Positions 34,885 through 44,817 of a stretch of DNA of 64,000 bases are shown piece after piece. A model generated the notes under the pieces. The model searched no databases and was not told the origin of the DNA. It saw nothing but the letters and a program-made list of their open reading frames with translations. Within the stretch, counting starts at the first letter, position 1; each line of letters opens with the position of its first letter. Origin of the DNA: Burkholderia stagnalis (lineage in GTDB: Bacteria; Pseudomonadota; Gammaproteobacteria; Burkholderiales; Burkholderiaceae); the NCBI RefSeq assembly GCF_902830275.1, contig NZ_CADESW010000014.1, positions 62,001-126,000 of the forward strand, read 5' to 3'. The position numbers and the translations under genes were made by a program.

Positions 34885-35246
34885 CGCAAACCACCGAAGA
34901 CACGCTGCTGCGCCTCGCTGCCGTGATCGACAGCCGCAAGGGCGGCGATCCCGATCAATCGTACGTATCGCGCCTGTTTCACAAGGGCGACGACGCGGTG
35001 CTGAAGAAGATCGGCGAGGAAGCGACCGAAGTCGTGCTCGCCGCGAAGGACGTGCGCCAGGGCGGCGCGCCGACCGCGCTGGTCGGCGAGGTGGCCGACC
35101 TGTGGTTCCATTGCCTCGTGATGCTGTCCCATTTCGACCTGAGCCCGGCCGACGTGATCGCCGAGCTCGAGCGCCGCGAAGGGCTGTCGGGCATCGAGGA
35201 AAAAGCGCTGCGCAAGCGCCGCGAGCGCGAAGAGAACGGCGGCTGA
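34881..35246 (+). CDS. hisE: HisE, phosphoribosyl-ATP pyrophosphatase
   Basis: 121 residues, all-alpha MazG-like hydrolase. [20 protein letters not shown] and [11 protein letters not shown] are the family blocks with the acidic metal ligands; [12 protein letters not shown] follows. Last biosynthetic gene of the cluster. Confidence 0.96.
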   Translation: MTQTTEDTLLRLAAVIDSRKGGDPDQSYVSRLFHKGDDAVLKKIGEEATEVVLAAKDVRQGGAPTALVGEVADLWFHCLVMLSHFDLSPADVIAELERREGLSGIEEKALRKRREREENGG

Positions 35247-35301
35247 TGCGAGCCATCGCACGGCGCCGCTGTAAGAATTGTCATCGAACGGGGGTAGCAT
35301 C

Positions 35302-35694
35302 ATGACCGATACGCCAGAGCAGTTGCCGACGCAGTCGTTCCAGAGTGCCGCGGACAGCGAGCGGCTGAGCGGGCTGCGCACGCTGACCCACGTGCTGTAC
35401 GGCCTCTATGCGCTGCATTGGCTGACGGGCGGCATCACGGGCCTGATCGCGATCATCATCAACTACGTGAAGCGCGGCGACGTGGCCGGCACGCCGTACG
35501 CCGACCATTTCGAGTGGCAGATCCGCACGTTCTGGCGCGCGCTGATCGCATACGTGATCGGCTTCGCGCTCGCGTTCGTGTTCATCGGCTTCGTGGTGAT
35601 GTTTGCGACGTGGGTCTGGACGCTGTACCGTATCATCAAGGGTTGGCTGTACCTGAACGACAACAAGGCGCTCGATCCGCAGGCGTGGTTCTGA
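35302..35694 (+). CDS. DUF4870-like small membrane protein
   Basis: 130 residues with a polar N-terminal 35 and three hydrophobic segments (approximately 36-60, 82-110). LTHVLYGLYALHWLTGGITG and YVKRGDVAGT followed by HFEWQIRTFW are typical of this uncharacterised family. Function unknown. The ATG at 35302 has GGGGGT upstream and was preferred over an ATG eight codons earlier. It follows hisE at 55 bases and may be cotranscribed. Confidence 0.8.
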   Translation: MTDTPEQLPTQSFQSAADSERLSGLRTLTHVLYGLYALHWLTGGITGLIAIIINYVKRGDVAGTPYADHFEWQIRTFWRALIAYVIGFALAFVFIGFVVMFATWVWTLYRIIKGWLYLNDNKALDPQAWF

Positions 35695-35725
35695 TCACCG
35701 CCACGGCGAGCCCTCCAGGAGCAAC

Positions 35726-36091
35726 ATGAGTCACGATCCGAATTGCCTGTTCTGCAAGATCGCGGCAGGCGAGATCCCCAGCACGAAGGTGCATGAGGAC
35801 GATGAATTCGTCGCGTTCCGCGACATCCGCCCGGCGGCCGAGACGCACGTGCTCGTGATTCCGCGCAAGCACCTGCCGACGCTGTCGGCGGCCGGCGCCG
35901 AAGACGCGCCGCTGCTCGGCCGGATGATGGTGCTCGTCGCGCGCCTGGCCGACGAGCTCGGCGTGGCGTATACGGGCGGCGAGACCGGTTTTCGCACGGT
36001 GATCAATACGGGCCCCGGCGGCGGACAGGAGGTGTACCACCTGCACGCGCATATTCTCGCGGGCCCGCGTCCCTGGCACCGGATGGGTTGA
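35726..36091 (+). CDS. HIT-family nucleotide hydrolase (HinT-like)
   Basis: 121 residues. The histidine triad HLHAHIL is at about residues 107-113 and the N-terminal CLFCKIAAGEIPS is typical of HinT proteins, which hydrolyse adenosine phosphoramidates and AMP-lysine. Located between the his genes and tatABC, as in other beta-proteobacteria. Confidence 0.93.
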   Translation: MSHDPNCLFCKIAAGEIPSTKVHEDDEFVAFRDIRPAAETHVLVIPRKHLPTLSAAGAEDAPLLGRMMVLVARLADELGVAYTGGETGFRTVINTGPGGGQEVYHLHAHILAGPRPWHRMG

Positions 36092-36181
36092 CGGCGCGGG
36101 GCTGGCCCCGTATCGATAGTCGATGCCGGCATAGCGCCGGCGATTTGCGCCGCAAGCGGCGTGGTTGAGGAGAGTTTCATC

Positions 36182-36415
36182 ATGGGTGGATTGAGCATTT
36201 GGCACTGGCTGATCGTGCTGCTGATCGTCGCGCTGGTTTTCGGTACGAAGAAGCTGCGCAACATCGGCAACGACCTGGGCAGCGCCGTGAAGGGTTTCAA
36301 GGACGGCATGAAGGACGGCGAAGCGCCGTCCGCCGACGCGCAGCAGCTGCCGCGCTCGGGCTCGGTCGACGTCAACGCGAAGGAAACGACGCGTTCCGAT
36401 TCGAACAAGGCGTGA
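36182..36415 (+). CDS. tatA: TatA, twin-arginine translocase subunit
   Basis: 77 residues: [20 protein letters not shown] membrane segment, then the hinge [10 protein letters not shown] and an amphipathic helix, with a polar tail. Many TatA copies form the pore-like assembly for folded proteins. Start at 36182, just after GAGGAGAG; an upstream ATG seven codons away is less likely. Confidence 0.95.
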   Translation: MGGLSIWHWLIVLLIVALVFGTKKLRNIGNDLGSAVKGFKDGMKDGEAPSADAQQLPRSGSVDVNAKETTRSDSNKA

Positions 36416-36441
36416 CGCCGGCACGCTGACGGGCATTCTCC

Positions 36442-36969
36442 ATGCTGGATCTCGGTCTGACGAAGATGGCGCTGATCGGCGTCGTCGCGCTCGTGGTGCT
36501 CGGCCCCGAGCGCCTGCCGCGTGTCGCACGCACGGCGGGCGCGCTGTTCGGTCGCGCGCAGCGCTACATCAACGACGTGAAGGCCGAGGTCTCGCGCGAG
36601 ATCGAGCTCGACGCGCTGCGCACGATGAAAAGTGATTTCGAGACGGCTGCGCGCAACGTCGAAACCACGATTCACGACAACCTGCGCGAGCACGAGAGCG
36701 ACCTGAACGCCGCGTGGAATTCGGCGGTCGGCGGCACGTCCGATACGGCCAGCGGCACGCCGGGCACCGACGATACGCCTGCCGCGCCGTCGTGGCGCGG
36801 CGGCAGCGCCGCGTTCGCGCCGAAGCGCCGCAACTGGCGCGTCAAGCAGACGGCGGCGCCCGTCTGGTACAAGCGCGCCACCACGCGCCGCACGCATGTG
36901 CAATCCGGCGCCGCGCGCGTCGCGCGTCACCAGCCGGCGAGCCTGCGCCGGCCGGCGCGCTTCTTCTGA
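36442..36969 (+). CDS. tatB: TatB, twin-arginine translocase subunit
   Basis: 175 residues. One N-terminal membrane helix with the conserved GPERLPRVART hinge, followed by a long charged helix and a basic, low-complexity tail. Forms the receptor with TatC. 26 bases after tatA. Confidence 0.94.
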   Translation: MLDLGLTKMALIGVVALVVLGPERLPRVARTAGALFGRAQRYINDVKAEVSREIELDALRTMKSDFETAARNVETTIHDNLREHESDLNAAWNSAVGGTSDTASGTPGTDDTPAAPSWRGGSAAFAPKRRNWRVKQTAAPVWYKRATTRRTHVQSGAARVARHQPASLRRPARFF

Positions 36970-37010
36970 GCCGAGCGCATGCTCGCTCGTCAATCCAACC
37001 GAGGGCCGGT

Positions 37011-37793
37011 GTGAGCGACCCCCAGCACAAACCGGACGAAGGCCCGGAAGAAACCTTCATCTCCCATCTCGTCGAGCTTCGTGACCGCATCATCCGTGCG
37101 GGGCTGGCCGTGATCGTCGTGTTCCTCGGGCTCGTCTACTGGGCGCCGGACATCTTCCGGCTGCTCGCGCGCCCGCTGATGGAGAACCTGCCGAAGGGCG
37201 GCAAGATGATCGTCACCGACGTCACCGGCTCGTTCTTCGTGCCGATGAAGGTGACGATGCTCGTCGCGCTCGTGATCGCGCTGCCGATCGTGCTGTACCA
37301 GATCTGGGCGTTCGTCGCGCCGGGGCTGTACCAGCACGAGAAGCGGCTCGTGCTGCCGCTGGTCGGCAGCAGCTATTTCCTGTTCTTGTGCGGGATGGCG
37401 TTCGCGTACTTCTTCGTGTTTCCGACCATCTTCCGCGTGATGGCGCACTACAACGCACCGCTCGGCGCGGAGATGTCGACCGATATCGACAATTACCTGA
37501 GCTTCGTGCTCGGGATGTTCATCGCGTTCGGGGTGACCTTCGAAGTGCCGATCGTGGTCGTGCTGCTCGTCCGGATGGGCGTGCTGACCGTGCAGAAGCT
37601 CAAGGAGATCCGGCCGTACGTGATCGTCGGCGCGTTCGTCGTCGCGGCCGTGGTGACGCCGCCGGACGTGTTTTCGCAGCTGATGCTCGCGGTGCCGCTC
37701 GTCGTGCTGTACGAGGCCGGGATCATCGCGGCACGGTTCGTCGTGCCGAAGCAGCGGGCAGCGGAACCGGAGAACGGCGAGGCGACGAGCTGA
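37011..37793 (+). CDS. tatC: TatC, twin-arginine translocase receptor
   Basis: 260 residues from a GTG preceded by GAGGG. Six membrane segments; SHLVELRDRIIRAG at the N-terminus (the signal-recognition Glu in the cytoplasmic loop) and FGVTFEVPIVVVLL in the middle are diagnostic. Recognises twin-arginine signals, which in this window include PetA. Confidence 0.96.
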   Translation: MSDPQHKPDEGPEETFISHLVELRDRIIRAGLAVIVVFLGLVYWAPDIFRLLARPLMENLPKGGKMIVTDVTGSFFVPMKVTMLVALVIALPIVLYQIWAFVAPGLYQHEKRLVLPLVGSSYFLFLCGMAFAYFFVFPTIFRVMAHYNAPLGAEMSTDIDNYLSFVLGMFIAFGVTFEVPIVVVLLVRMGVLTVQKLKEIRPYVIVGAFVVAAVVTPPDVFSQLMLAVPLVVLYEAGIIAARFVVPKQRAAEPENGEATS

Positions 37794-37838
37794 AGGCGGC
37801 GCGGCGACGTCCGCACCCGCATCCGCTCCAAAAGACGA

Positions 37839-37864
37839 AGGGCAGCCGACGGCTGCCCTTTTTT
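37839..37864 (+). terminator. Rho-independent terminator after tatC
   Basis: Perfect 9-bp stem AGGGCAGCC/GGCTGCCCT with a three-base loop followed by T6. A-rich sequence on the other side lets it work for the convergent protease gene too. Confidence 0.9.
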
Positions 37865-37913
37865 GTTGCCCGAGGAACGCTCCCCGCTGCCGGCGGCGAC
37901 GCCACCGGCCGTG

Positions 37914-39119
37914 TCATTCCGAATCGCTGTCCTGCTCGTCGAGCGCCTGCTTCGGCGGCGGCGGGCGCTTGCCGATCGTGACGTTCACGTCGAACTCCTT
38001 GCCCTTGCGCACGACGTGCACCTTGGCGGTCGCGCCCGGCTTGATCTGCGCGACGACGTTGAGCAGCTTCGTGGTGTCGGTGATCTCGTCGCCGTTCACC
38101 GATACGAGGATGTCGCCGGGCCGGATGCCGGCCTTGTCGGCCGGGCCGCCCTGCAGCACGCCTGCGACGATCGCGCCCGATTTCTGTTGCAGCCCGAACG
38201 ACTCGGCGATTTCCGGCGTGACGTCCTGCGGCTCGACGCCGATCCAGCCGCGCGTGACCGAGCCGGTGGTGATGATGCTCTCGAGCACCGTGCGCGCGGT
38301 CGACACGGGAATCGCGAAGCCGATGCCGAGCGAGCCGCCCGAGCGCGAGTAGATCGCCGTGTTGATGCCGAGCAGGTTGCCGTTCACGTCGACGAGCGCG
38401 CCGCCGGAGTTGCCGGGGTTGATCGGCGCGTCGGTCTGGATGAAGTTCTCGAACGTGTTGATGCCGAGGTGGTTGCGGCCGAGCGCGCTGATGATCCCCA
38501 TCGTCACCGTCTGGCCGACGCCGAACGGGTTGCCGATCGCGAGCACGACGTCGCCGACGCGCGACTGGTCGGAGCGGCCGAGCGTGATGGTCGGCAGGTC
38601 GGTCATGTTGATCTTCAGCACCGCGAGATCCGTCTCCGGATCGCTGCCGATCACCTTCGCGGTGGCCGTGCGGCCGTCGGCGAGCGCGACCTCGATCTGG
38701 TCGGCACCGTCCACGACGTGCTGGTTCGTTAGAATGTAACCTTCCGGGCTCACGATAACGCCCGAGCCGAGGTTGGCCGCCGGCTCGTCCTGCTGCTTGC
38801 GGGCGTTGCGGTCGCCGAAGAAATAGCGGAACAGCGGATCCTTCGCGCGCGGGTCGTGCGGCAGCGAGCCGTCCTTGCTGGAGAACACGTTGACGACGGC
38901 CGGCATCGCCTTCTGCGCGGCGTCGGCATACGAGGTGGTCGCAGGCGCGCCGCCGATGCCGGGTGCGACTTCGCGCAGCGCGACGATCGGCGTGGCGAGC
39001 TGCTTGCCGAGCTGTCCTTGCCGTTGCAGCCATTGCGGCTTGAGCGTCACGACGATGAACATCAGCGCGAGCAGCACCGTGACTGCCTGCGCGAAGAACA
39101 GCCAGAAGCGTCTAAGCAT
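37914..39119 (-). CDS. HtrA/DegS-type periplasmic serine protease
   Basis: 401 residues. An N-terminal uncleaved hydrophobic helix ([19 protein letters not shown]) anchors it in the inner membrane. The trypsin-like domain has the triad His in TNQHVVDGA, Asp in [10 protein letters not shown] and Ser in [11 protein letters not shown]; one PDZ domain follows ([10 protein letters not shown] through [16 protein letters not shown]), then an acidic tail ending in DSDSE. One PDZ plus a membrane anchor is the DegS-like layout, so a role in envelope-stress sensing is reasonable; beta-proteobacterial annotations vary (Do/DegQ/MucD). Transcribed convergently with tatC. Confidence 0.9.
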   Translation of the reverse strand: MLRRFWLFFAQAVTVLLALMFIVVTLKPQWLQRQGQLGKQLATPIVALREVAPGIGGAPATTSYADAAQKAMPAVVNVFSSKDGSLPHDPRAKDPLFRYFFGDRNARKQQDEPAANLGSGVIVSPEGYILTNQHVVDGADQIEVALADGRTATAKVIGSDPETDLAVLKINMTDLPTITLGRSDQSRVGDVVLAIGNPFGVGQTVTMGIISALGRNHLGINTFENFIQTDAPINPGNSGGALVDVNGNLLGINTAIYSRSGGSLGIGFAIPVSTARTVLESIITTGSVTRGWIGVEPQDVTPEIAESFGLQQKSGAIVAGVLQGGPADKAGIRPGDILVSVNGDEITDTTKLLNVVAQIKPGATAKVHVVRKGKEFDVNVTIGKRPPPPKQALDEQDSDSE

Positions 39120-39140
39120 CTGAATGGACTAGAGGTTTAT

Positions 39141-39887
39141 ATGGATCGGATCGAACTTGAATTGTACTTGAACAATACCCTCGAAACCGCGCGCTTCAAG
39201 GACTATTGCCCGAACGGACTGCAAGTCGAAGGCCGTCGCAAGGTCGAGAAGATCGCGACCGGCGTGACTGCGTCGCTGGCCTTCCTCGAGGCGGCGCTCG
39301 AATGGGGGGCGGATGCCGTGCTCGTGCATCACGGCTACTTCTGGCGCAACGAGGCGCCGCAGATCACCGGCCGCAAGTACCAGCGCCTGAAGCTGCTGCT
39401 GGCGAACGACCTGAACCTGTTCGCGTTCCACCTGCCGCTCGATGCGCATCCCGAGTTCGGCAACAACGCGCAGCTCGGCGCGAAGCTCGGGCTGATCGGC
39501 GAGTCGCGCTTCGGCGACAACGAGCTCGGCTGGATGGCCACGCTGCCGATGCCGGTGACGCTCGAGCATTTCGTTGCCAAGGTCGAACGCACGCTCGGCC
39601 GCACGCCGCTCGTGCTCGGTGATCCGGACCAGCAACTGCGCCGCATCGGCTGGTGCACGGGCGCCGCGCAGAGCTATTTCGACGCGGCGATCGACGCGGG
39701 CGTCGACGTGTTCCTGACCGGCGAGGTGTCGGAGCCGGTCACGCATGCGGCCGCGGAAAGCGGCGTCGCGTTCGTTGCGGCAGGGCACCATGCGACCGAG
39801 CGCTACGGAATCCAGGCACTTGGCGCGCATTTGTCCGAGCATTTCGACCTGGAACACCTGTTTATCGACATCCACAATCCGGTGTGA
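39141..39887 (+). CDS. Nif3-like dinuclear metal protein
   Basis: 248 residues. Nif3 family metal ligands are visible: VLVHHGYFW near residue 58, FHLPLDAHP near 95 and GHHATERYG near 215. Members are often annotated as GTP cyclohydrolase I type 2, but a physiological reaction is not settled. AGAGGT precedes the ATG. Divergent from the protease gene with 21 bases between the starts, so the two share a compact control region. Confidence 0.88.
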   Translation: MDRIELELYLNNTLETARFKDYCPNGLQVEGRRKVEKIATGVTASLAFLEAALEWGADAVLVHHGYFWRNEAPQITGRKYQRLKLLLANDLNLFAFHLPLDAHPEFGNNAQLGAKLGLIGESRFGDNELGWMATLPMPVTLEHFVAKVERTLGRTPLVLGDPDQQLRRIGWCTGAAQSYFDAAIDAGVDVFLTGEVSEPVTHAAAESGVAFVAAGHHATERYGIQALGAHLSEHFDLEHLFIDIHNPV

Positions 39888-40104
39888 ACGGCCGCTTTGC
39901 GGCGGTGCACGAAAATTCGCTATGAAGCGAATGCTTAACAATGTGCCGGGCCGTTCACTTTGATGGTGGGGGAAAACCCTTAACTATCAAACACTTCGAA
40001 GGGATTTTCTTCTCCGGGCCTTGTAAATGGCGACTCCATTCGAGCAAACTAGCGGCGGAATGGAAAGTCGTGACGGAAAATCCAACTCAGAAGTGGGGCG
40101 TGTG

Positions 40105-40725
40105 ATGCGAGACAAGGAAGACAAACGCGTCGACAGCGGCCGCCGTACCTGGCTGATTGCGACATCCGTAGCAGGTGGCGTGGGAGGCGTTGCCACCGTC
40201 GTACCTTTCGCGGCGTCGCTGGCGCCGTCTGCGAAAGCCAAGGCGGCCGGCGCGCCGGTCGAGGTCGACATCGGCGCACTGAAGCCCGGCGAGATGATCA
40301 CCGTGCCGTGGCGCGGCAAGCCCGTGTGGGTGCTGAACCGCACCGACGCGATGCTGGCCGACGTGGTCAAGGCCGACAAGGAAGTCGCCGATCCGACCAG
40401 CAAATCCCCGTATTCGATGCCGCTGCCCGCGTATTGCGCGAACGAATATCGCGCGCGGGCCGACCGCAAGAACATCCTCGTCGTGATGGCCGTGTGCACG
40501 CACCTCGGCTGCACGCCTTCCCAACGTTTCGTGCCGGGTCCGCAGCCGAACCTGCCGGATGACTGGCCGGGCGGCTTCCTGTGCCCGTGCCACGGTTCGA
40601 CCTACGACCTCGCCGGTCGCGTGTTCAAGAACAAGCCGGCGCCGCAGAACCTCGACATCCCGCCCTACATGTTCACGTCGGCGACCACGCTCGTGATCGG
40701 CAGGGACGAGAAAGGAGAAGCGTAA
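40105..40725 (+). CDS. petA: Rieske iron-sulphur subunit of cytochrome bc1
   Basis: 206 residues. A twin-arginine leader with membrane helix (SGRRTWLIATSVAGG) near the N-terminus; the protein stays anchored by it. The 2Fe-2S ligands are in CTHLGC and CPCHGS. It passes electrons from quinol to cytochrome c1. The start at 40105 gives the usual length; an in-frame ATG at 40027 would add 26 residues. First gene of petABC. Confidence 0.96.
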   Translation: MRDKEDKRVDSGRRTWLIATSVAGGVGGVATVVPFAASLAPSAKAKAAGAPVEVDIGALKPGEMITVPWRGKPVWVLNRTDAMLADVVKADKEVADPTSKSPYSMPLPAYCANEYRARADRKNILVVMAVCTHLGCTPSQRFVPGPQPNLPDDWPGGFLCPCHGSTYDLAGRVFKNKPAPQNLDIPPYMFTSATTLVIGRDEKGEA

Positions 40726-42117
40726 ATGGCGACGACGGAACACAACGAAGTCACGACCGAGTCGTCCGGCCTCGTCGGCTGGATCGACGCGCGCTTTCCG
40801 TGGACGGTCATGCTCAAGAAGCACGTGACCGAGTACTACGCACCGAAGAACTTCAACTTCTGGTATTTCTTCGGCTCGCTCGCGATGCTCGTGCTGGTCA
40901 ACCAGATCGTCACCGGCATCTTCCTGACGATGAACTACAAGCCCGACGCGACGCTCGCGTTCGCGTCGGTCGAGTACATCATGCGCGAAGTGCCGTGGGG
41001 CTGGCTGATCCGCTACATGCACTCGACGGGCGCGTCGATGTTCTTCGTGGTCGTCTACCTGCACATGTTCCGCGGGCTGATGTACGGGTCGTACCGCAAG
41101 CCGCGCGAGCTCGTGTGGATCTTCGGCTGCGCGATCTTCCTGTGCCTGATGGCCGAGGCGTTCTTCGGCTACCTGCTGCCGTGGGGCCAGATGTCGTTCT
41201 GGGGCGCGCAAGTGATCGTGAACCTGTTCTCGGCGATCCCGTTCATCGGCCCGGACCTGTCGCTGTGGATCCGCGGCGACTACGTCGTGTCCGACGTCAC
41301 GCTGAACCGCTTCTTCGCGTTCCACGTGATCGCGATCCCGCTCGTGCTGATCGGCCTCGTGATCGCGCACCTCGTCGCGCTGCACGAAGTGGGGTCGAAC
41401 AACCCGGACGGCATCGAGATCAAGAAAAAGAAGGACGAGAACGGCATCCCGCTCGACGGCATCCCGTTCCACCCGTACTACTCGGTGCACGACTTCCTCG
41501 GCGTGTGCGTGTTCCTGATGGTGTTTGCGCTGATCGTGTTCTTCTCGCCGGAAATGGGCGGCTACTTCCTCGAGGCGAACAACTTCGTCCCGGCGAACCC
41601 GCTGCAGACGCCGCCGGAAATCGCGCCGGTGTGGTACTTCACCGCGTTCTACGCGATGCTGCGCGCGACCACCGACCCGTTCAAGATCGTGCTGATGATC
41701 GTGATCGCGCTGCTCGGCGTGCTCGCGCTGGTGCGTGCGCGCGGCAAGTGGAAGGTCGGCCTGCCGGTGCTCTCGGTGGCGGTCGTCGTGTTCATGTACC
41801 TGACGGAATCGAAGTTCTGGGGTGTCGTCGTGATGGGCTCGGCGGTGGTGTCGCTGTTCTTCCTGCCGTGGCTCGACCGCAGCCCGGTGAAGTCGATCCG
41901 CTATCGCCCGCTGTTCCACAAGGTGTTCCTCGGGATCTTCGTCGCAGCGTTCCTGATCCTCGCGTTCCTCGGCACGCGGCCGCCATCGCCGGTCGGCACG
42001 GTGATCGCGCAGGTGTGCGCGCTGATCTATTTCGCGTTCTTCCTCGGCATGCCGTTCTGGACGCCGCTTGGCACGTTCAAGCAGCCGCCGGAGCGGGTGC
42101 GCTTCAAGCCCCATTAA
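40726..42117 (+). CDS. petB: Cytochrome b subunit of bc1 complex
   Basis: 463 residues, long for the family because the C-terminal half of the b subunit is fused. Heme-ligand histidines are seen in RYMHSTGASMFF and YLHMFRGL (helix B), and in FFAFHVIAIPLV and HLVALHEVG (helix D); the quinol-site PEWY motif appears as PVWYF. Start codon immediately follows the petA stop. Confidence 0.97.
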   Translation: MATTEHNEVTTESSGLVGWIDARFPWTVMLKKHVTEYYAPKNFNFWYFFGSLAMLVLVNQIVTGIFLTMNYKPDATLAFASVEYIMREVPWGWLIRYMHSTGASMFFVVVYLHMFRGLMYGSYRKPRELVWIFGCAIFLCLMAEAFFGYLLPWGQMSFWGAQVIVNLFSAIPFIGPDLSLWIRGDYVVSDVTLNRFFAFHVIAIPLVLIGLVIAHLVALHEVGSNNPDGIEIKKKKDENGIPLDGIPFHPYYSVHDFLGVCVFLMVFALIVFFSPEMGGYFLEANNFVPANPLQTPPEIAPVWYFTAFYAMLRATTDPFKIVLMIVIALLGVLALVRARGKWKVGLPVLSVAVVVFMYLTESKFWGVVVMGSAVVSLFFLPWLDRSPVKSIRYRPLFHKVFLGIFVAAFLILAFLGTRPPSPVGTVIAQVCALIYFAFFLGMPFWTPLGTFKQPPERVRFKPH

Positions 42118-42138
42118 CGTGAGCGAGGAGAGAACGAC

Positions 42139-42897
42139 ATGAAGAAACTGCTTTCGACGCTTGCGCTGATCGGGGCGACCGCATGTGCGCTGTTCGCGGC
42201 GCCGGTGTCCGCCTCGGAGGGTAATTTTCCGCTCGACCGGGCGCCCGATAACACGGAAAATCTCGTTTCGCTTCAGCATGGCGCGCAATTGTTTGTAAAC
42301 TATTGCTTGAACTGCCACAGCGCGAACCTGATGCGCTACAACCGTCTGACGGATCTGGGGATTTCCCAGAAGGAGATCGAGAAGAATCTCCTGTTCACGA
42401 CCGACAAGGTCGGCAACACGATGTCCGTCGCGATGCGGCCCGACGACGCGCAGAACTGGCTCGGCGCCCCGCCGCCCGATCTGTCCGTCGAGGCGCGCGC
42501 ACGCAGCCGCGACTGGCTGTATACGTATCTGCGGAGCTTCTACCGCGACGATACGCGGCCGACCGGCTGGAACAACGCGGTGTTCGAGAACGTCGGCATG
42601 CCCCATGTGCTCTGGCAGTTGCAGGGGCAGCGCACCGCGAAATTCGAAGAAAAGACGGACGAGGAGACGGGCGAGAAGGTGCACGCGCTCGTCGGCTTCC
42701 AGCAGGTGAGCCCCGGGACGCTGTCGCCGGTGGATTATGATTCTGCCGTGGCCGACCTGGTGGCGTACATGACCTGGATGTCCGAGCCGGCCCAGCAGAC
42801 CCGCAAACGCCTTGGCGTCTGGGTGCTGGTATTTCTCGGCGTCCTGACTTTCCTGGCCTGGCGGCTCAATGCCGCGTACTGGAAAGATATCAAGTAA
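42139..42897 (+). CDS. petC: Cytochrome c1 subunit of bc1 complex
   Basis: 252 residues. Sec signal peptide ending near VSAS; heme c attached through CLNCH near residue 56; axial Met in the VGMPHVLW segment is a possibility; C-terminal membrane anchor VLVFLGVLTFLAWRL. GAGGAGAG precedes the ATG. Completes the quinol:cytochrome c oxidoreductase. Confidence 0.96.
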   Translation: MKKLLSTLALIGATACALFAAPVSASEGNFPLDRAPDNTENLVSLQHGAQLFVNYCLNCHSANLMRYNRLTDLGISQKEIEKNLLFTTDKVGNTMSVAMRPDDAQNWLGAPPPDLSVEARARSRDWLYTYLRSFYRDDTRPTGWNNAVFENVGMPHVLWQLQGQRTAKFEEKTDEETGEKVHALVGFQQVSPGTLSPVDYDSAVADLVAYMTWMSEPAQQTRKRLGVWVLVFLGVLTFLAWRLNAAYWKDIK

Positions 42898-42931
42898 TCA
42901 CGCCTGACCGGCGTGGGGCCGGCGCAAGGCG

Positions 42932-42949
42932 GAACCCGGAGGCGGGTTC
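42932..42949 (+). terminator. Weak hairpin after petC
   Basis: GAACCCG (42932-42938) and CGGGTTC (42943-42949) pair over a four-base loop; only TCTTCC follows. Partial read-through into sspA is likely. Confidence 0.3.
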
Positions 42950-42990
42950 TTCCGCGCGCTGGCCCTCGGCTTTTTTGAGGAAATGCAAAT

Positions 42991-43602
42991 ATGATGGTTC
43001 TGTATTCCGGCACAACCTGCCCGTTCTCCCAGCGTTGCCGGCTGGTGCTGTTCGAGAAGGGCATGGACTTCGAGATTCGCGACGTCGACCTGTTCAACAA
43101 GCCGGAAGACATTTCGGTGATGAACCCGTATGGCCAGGTGCCGATCCTCGTCGAGCGCGACTTGATCCTGTACGAATCGAACATCATCAACGAGTACATC
43201 GACGAGCGCTTCCCGCATCCGCAGCTGATGCCGGCCGACCCGGTGCAGCGCGCACGCGCGCGCCTGTTCCTGCTGAACTTCGAGAAGGAACTGTTCGTGC
43301 ACGTGAGCACGCTCGAGAACGAGAAGGGCAAGGCGGCCGAGAAGAACCACGAGAAGGCACGCCTCGCGATCCGCGATCGCCTGACGCAGCTCGCGCCGAT
43401 CTTCGTGAAGAACAAGTACATGCTCGGCGAGGAGTTTTCGATGCTCGACGTCGCGATCGCGCCGCTGCTGTGGCGCCTGGATCACTACGGCATCGAGCTG
43501 TCGAAGAACGCGGCGCCGCTGATGAAGTACGCGGAACGGATTTTCAGCCGCCCGGCGTATATTGAAGCACTGACGCCGTCCGAAAAGGTCATGCGTCGTT
43601 AA
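42991..43602 (+). CDS. sspA: SspA, stringent starvation protein A
   Basis: 203 residues, glutathione-S-transferase fold used as an RNA polymerase-binding regulator. SGTTCPFSQRCRLVL and PYGQVPILVERD are in the N-terminal thioredoxin part; the PHP-like DERFPHPQLMP segment is conserved in SspA. GAGGAAATG lies before the start. In front of sspB as in E. coli. Confidence 0.94.
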   Translation: MMVLYSGTTCPFSQRCRLVLFEKGMDFEIRDVDLFNKPEDISVMNPYGQVPILVERDLILYESNIINEYIDERFPHPQLMPADPVQRARARLFLLNFEKELFVHVSTLENEKGKAAEKNHEKARLAIRDRLTQLAPIFVKNKYMLGEEFSMLDVAIAPLLWRLDHYGIELSKNAAPLMKYAERIFSRPAYIEALTPSEKVMRR

Positions 43603-43662
43603 TGGCATGACGGGGCGGGGTGCGCGGAGGGCCGCGTGCCTCGCTCCGGTTCGAGGATTGTG

Positions 43663-44187
43663 ATGCAAGAGATTTCAACGAAGCCGTATCTGCTGCGCGC
43701 GCTGTACGAATGGTGCACCGATAACGGCTACACGCCGCACATCGCGGTGAGGGTCGACAATTCGACGCGCGTGCCGCGTCAGTTCGTGCGCGAAGGCGAG
43801 ATCGTGCTCAACATCAGCTTCGAGGCGACGAGCCAGCTGCAGATGGGCAACGAGTGGATCGAGTTCACCGCGCGGTTCTCCGGCAAGGCGCACAAGATCG
43901 AGATTCCGGTGGCCAACGTGCTCGCGATCTATGCGCGCGAGAACGGCCAGGGCATGGCATTCCAGGTCGACGCGGTCGCGGAGGACGGGCAGGATTCCGG
44001 CGAGTTCGCGGATGACGTGCCGGCGGATGACGCGCGTGGCGACGAGCGTGGCACGACGGCTCCGGGGCTCGCGCCCGTGACCGACAGCGGCGCGAACGAG
44101 GAACCGTCGGAAGGCGCGAACGAGCCGCCGACGTCCGACGGCGACGGATCGAAGGGCGGAAGACCTCGCCTCAAGATCGTGAAATGA
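43663..44187 (+). CDS. sspB: SspB, ClpXP specificity-enhancing factor
   Basis: 174 residues. N-terminal folded domain (STKPYLLRALYEWC, VLNISFEATSQLQMGN, IEFTARFSG) binds ssrA tags; a ~60-residue acidic, disordered linker leads to GGRPRLKIVK, the C-terminal peptide that docks on ClpX. Start at 43663 rather than the upstream ATG at 43636, to match the family. Confidence 0.95.
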   Translation: MQEISTKPYLLRALYEWCTDNGYTPHIAVRVDNSTRVPRQFVREGEIVLNISFEATSQLQMGNEWIEFTARFSGKAHKIEIPVANVLAIYARENGQGMAFQVDAVAEDGQDSGEFADDVPADDARGDERGTTAPGLAPVTDSGANEEPSEGANEPPTSDGDGSKGGRPRLKIVK

Positions 44188-44206
44188 GGTAGAATCTCGC
44201 GCTTAC

Positions 44207-44286
<80 letters not shown>

Positions 44287-44290
44287 TGAC

Positions 44291-44322
44291 AAGGGGTTAC
44301 GCGATGTTTGCGTAACCCCTTT
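44291..44322 (+). terminator. Terminator of the tRNA-Thr gene
   Basis: AAGGGGTTACGC (44291-44302) pairs perfectly with GCGTAACCCCTT (44310-44321). A slightly diverged copy sits after attR. Confidence 0.75.
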
Positions 44323-44323
44323 G

Positions 44324-44353
44324 CGTTTCCAATCACCCCCTCACGTTTCCAAT
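44324..44353 (+). repeat. Paired CGTTTCCAAT repeats beside attL
   Basis: CGTTTCCAAT occurs at 44324-44333 and 44344-44353, 20 bases apart, between attL and the integrase end. The same word recurs at 52251-52260 and inverted (TTGGAAACG) at 52313-52321 near attR. The spacing and location suit arm-type integrase binding sites. Confidence 0.5.
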
Positions 44354-44358
44354 GCGCG

Positions 44359-44811
44359 TCAGCGAGACGGTTTAACCGGCCGCGCGCCGCGCACGTATCG
44401 CGCCGTCATGCCTGGTCCGCTGTGTCCTGCCAGGCGCTGCCCGGCCTCCAATCCTTCGTCGATCGTCTTGTGCGTCACGCCGCGCGCGCGGAGATCGCGG
44501 AACTGAAATTTCGCCTTGTCGATGCCAGCCTGCTCGCGCGCCTTGTCGAAGCGCGAACGCGGCTTGCCCTTCGTGAGTGGATAGCCTTCCTCGTCGCGCA
44601 ACAGGTACGGCGACACGTCGACCTTCGAGCCACGCCAGGCGAGCAGTCGCTCGATCAGCGCCGCGAGGTCGCCCGTGATTTGTACGGTGACGAATGCTCC
44701 CGTCTTCTGCGTGCGGAAGATGAGGTTGCCGCGCACGATGTTGGAGCGCTGCACGCGCAGGACGTCCGAAGGGCGTTGTGCGCAGAGATCGGCCAGGTCC
44801 ATCGCGTTGCG
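44359..44811 (-). pseudogene. Phage integrase, C-terminal fragment
   Basis: About 150 residues of a tyrosine recombinase. Visible catalytic-domain blocks are LCAQRPSDVLRVQ (first Arg), the Lys in RTQKTG, FQFRDLRARG, and LAGHSGPGMTARYVRG with the late His and nucleophile Tyr. The natural C-terminus is kept; the whole N-terminal DNA-binding part is missing and the frame ends upstream in a head-on junction with the portal fragment near 44812-44818. Confidence 0.85.
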
Positions 44812-44817
44812 CAGCGG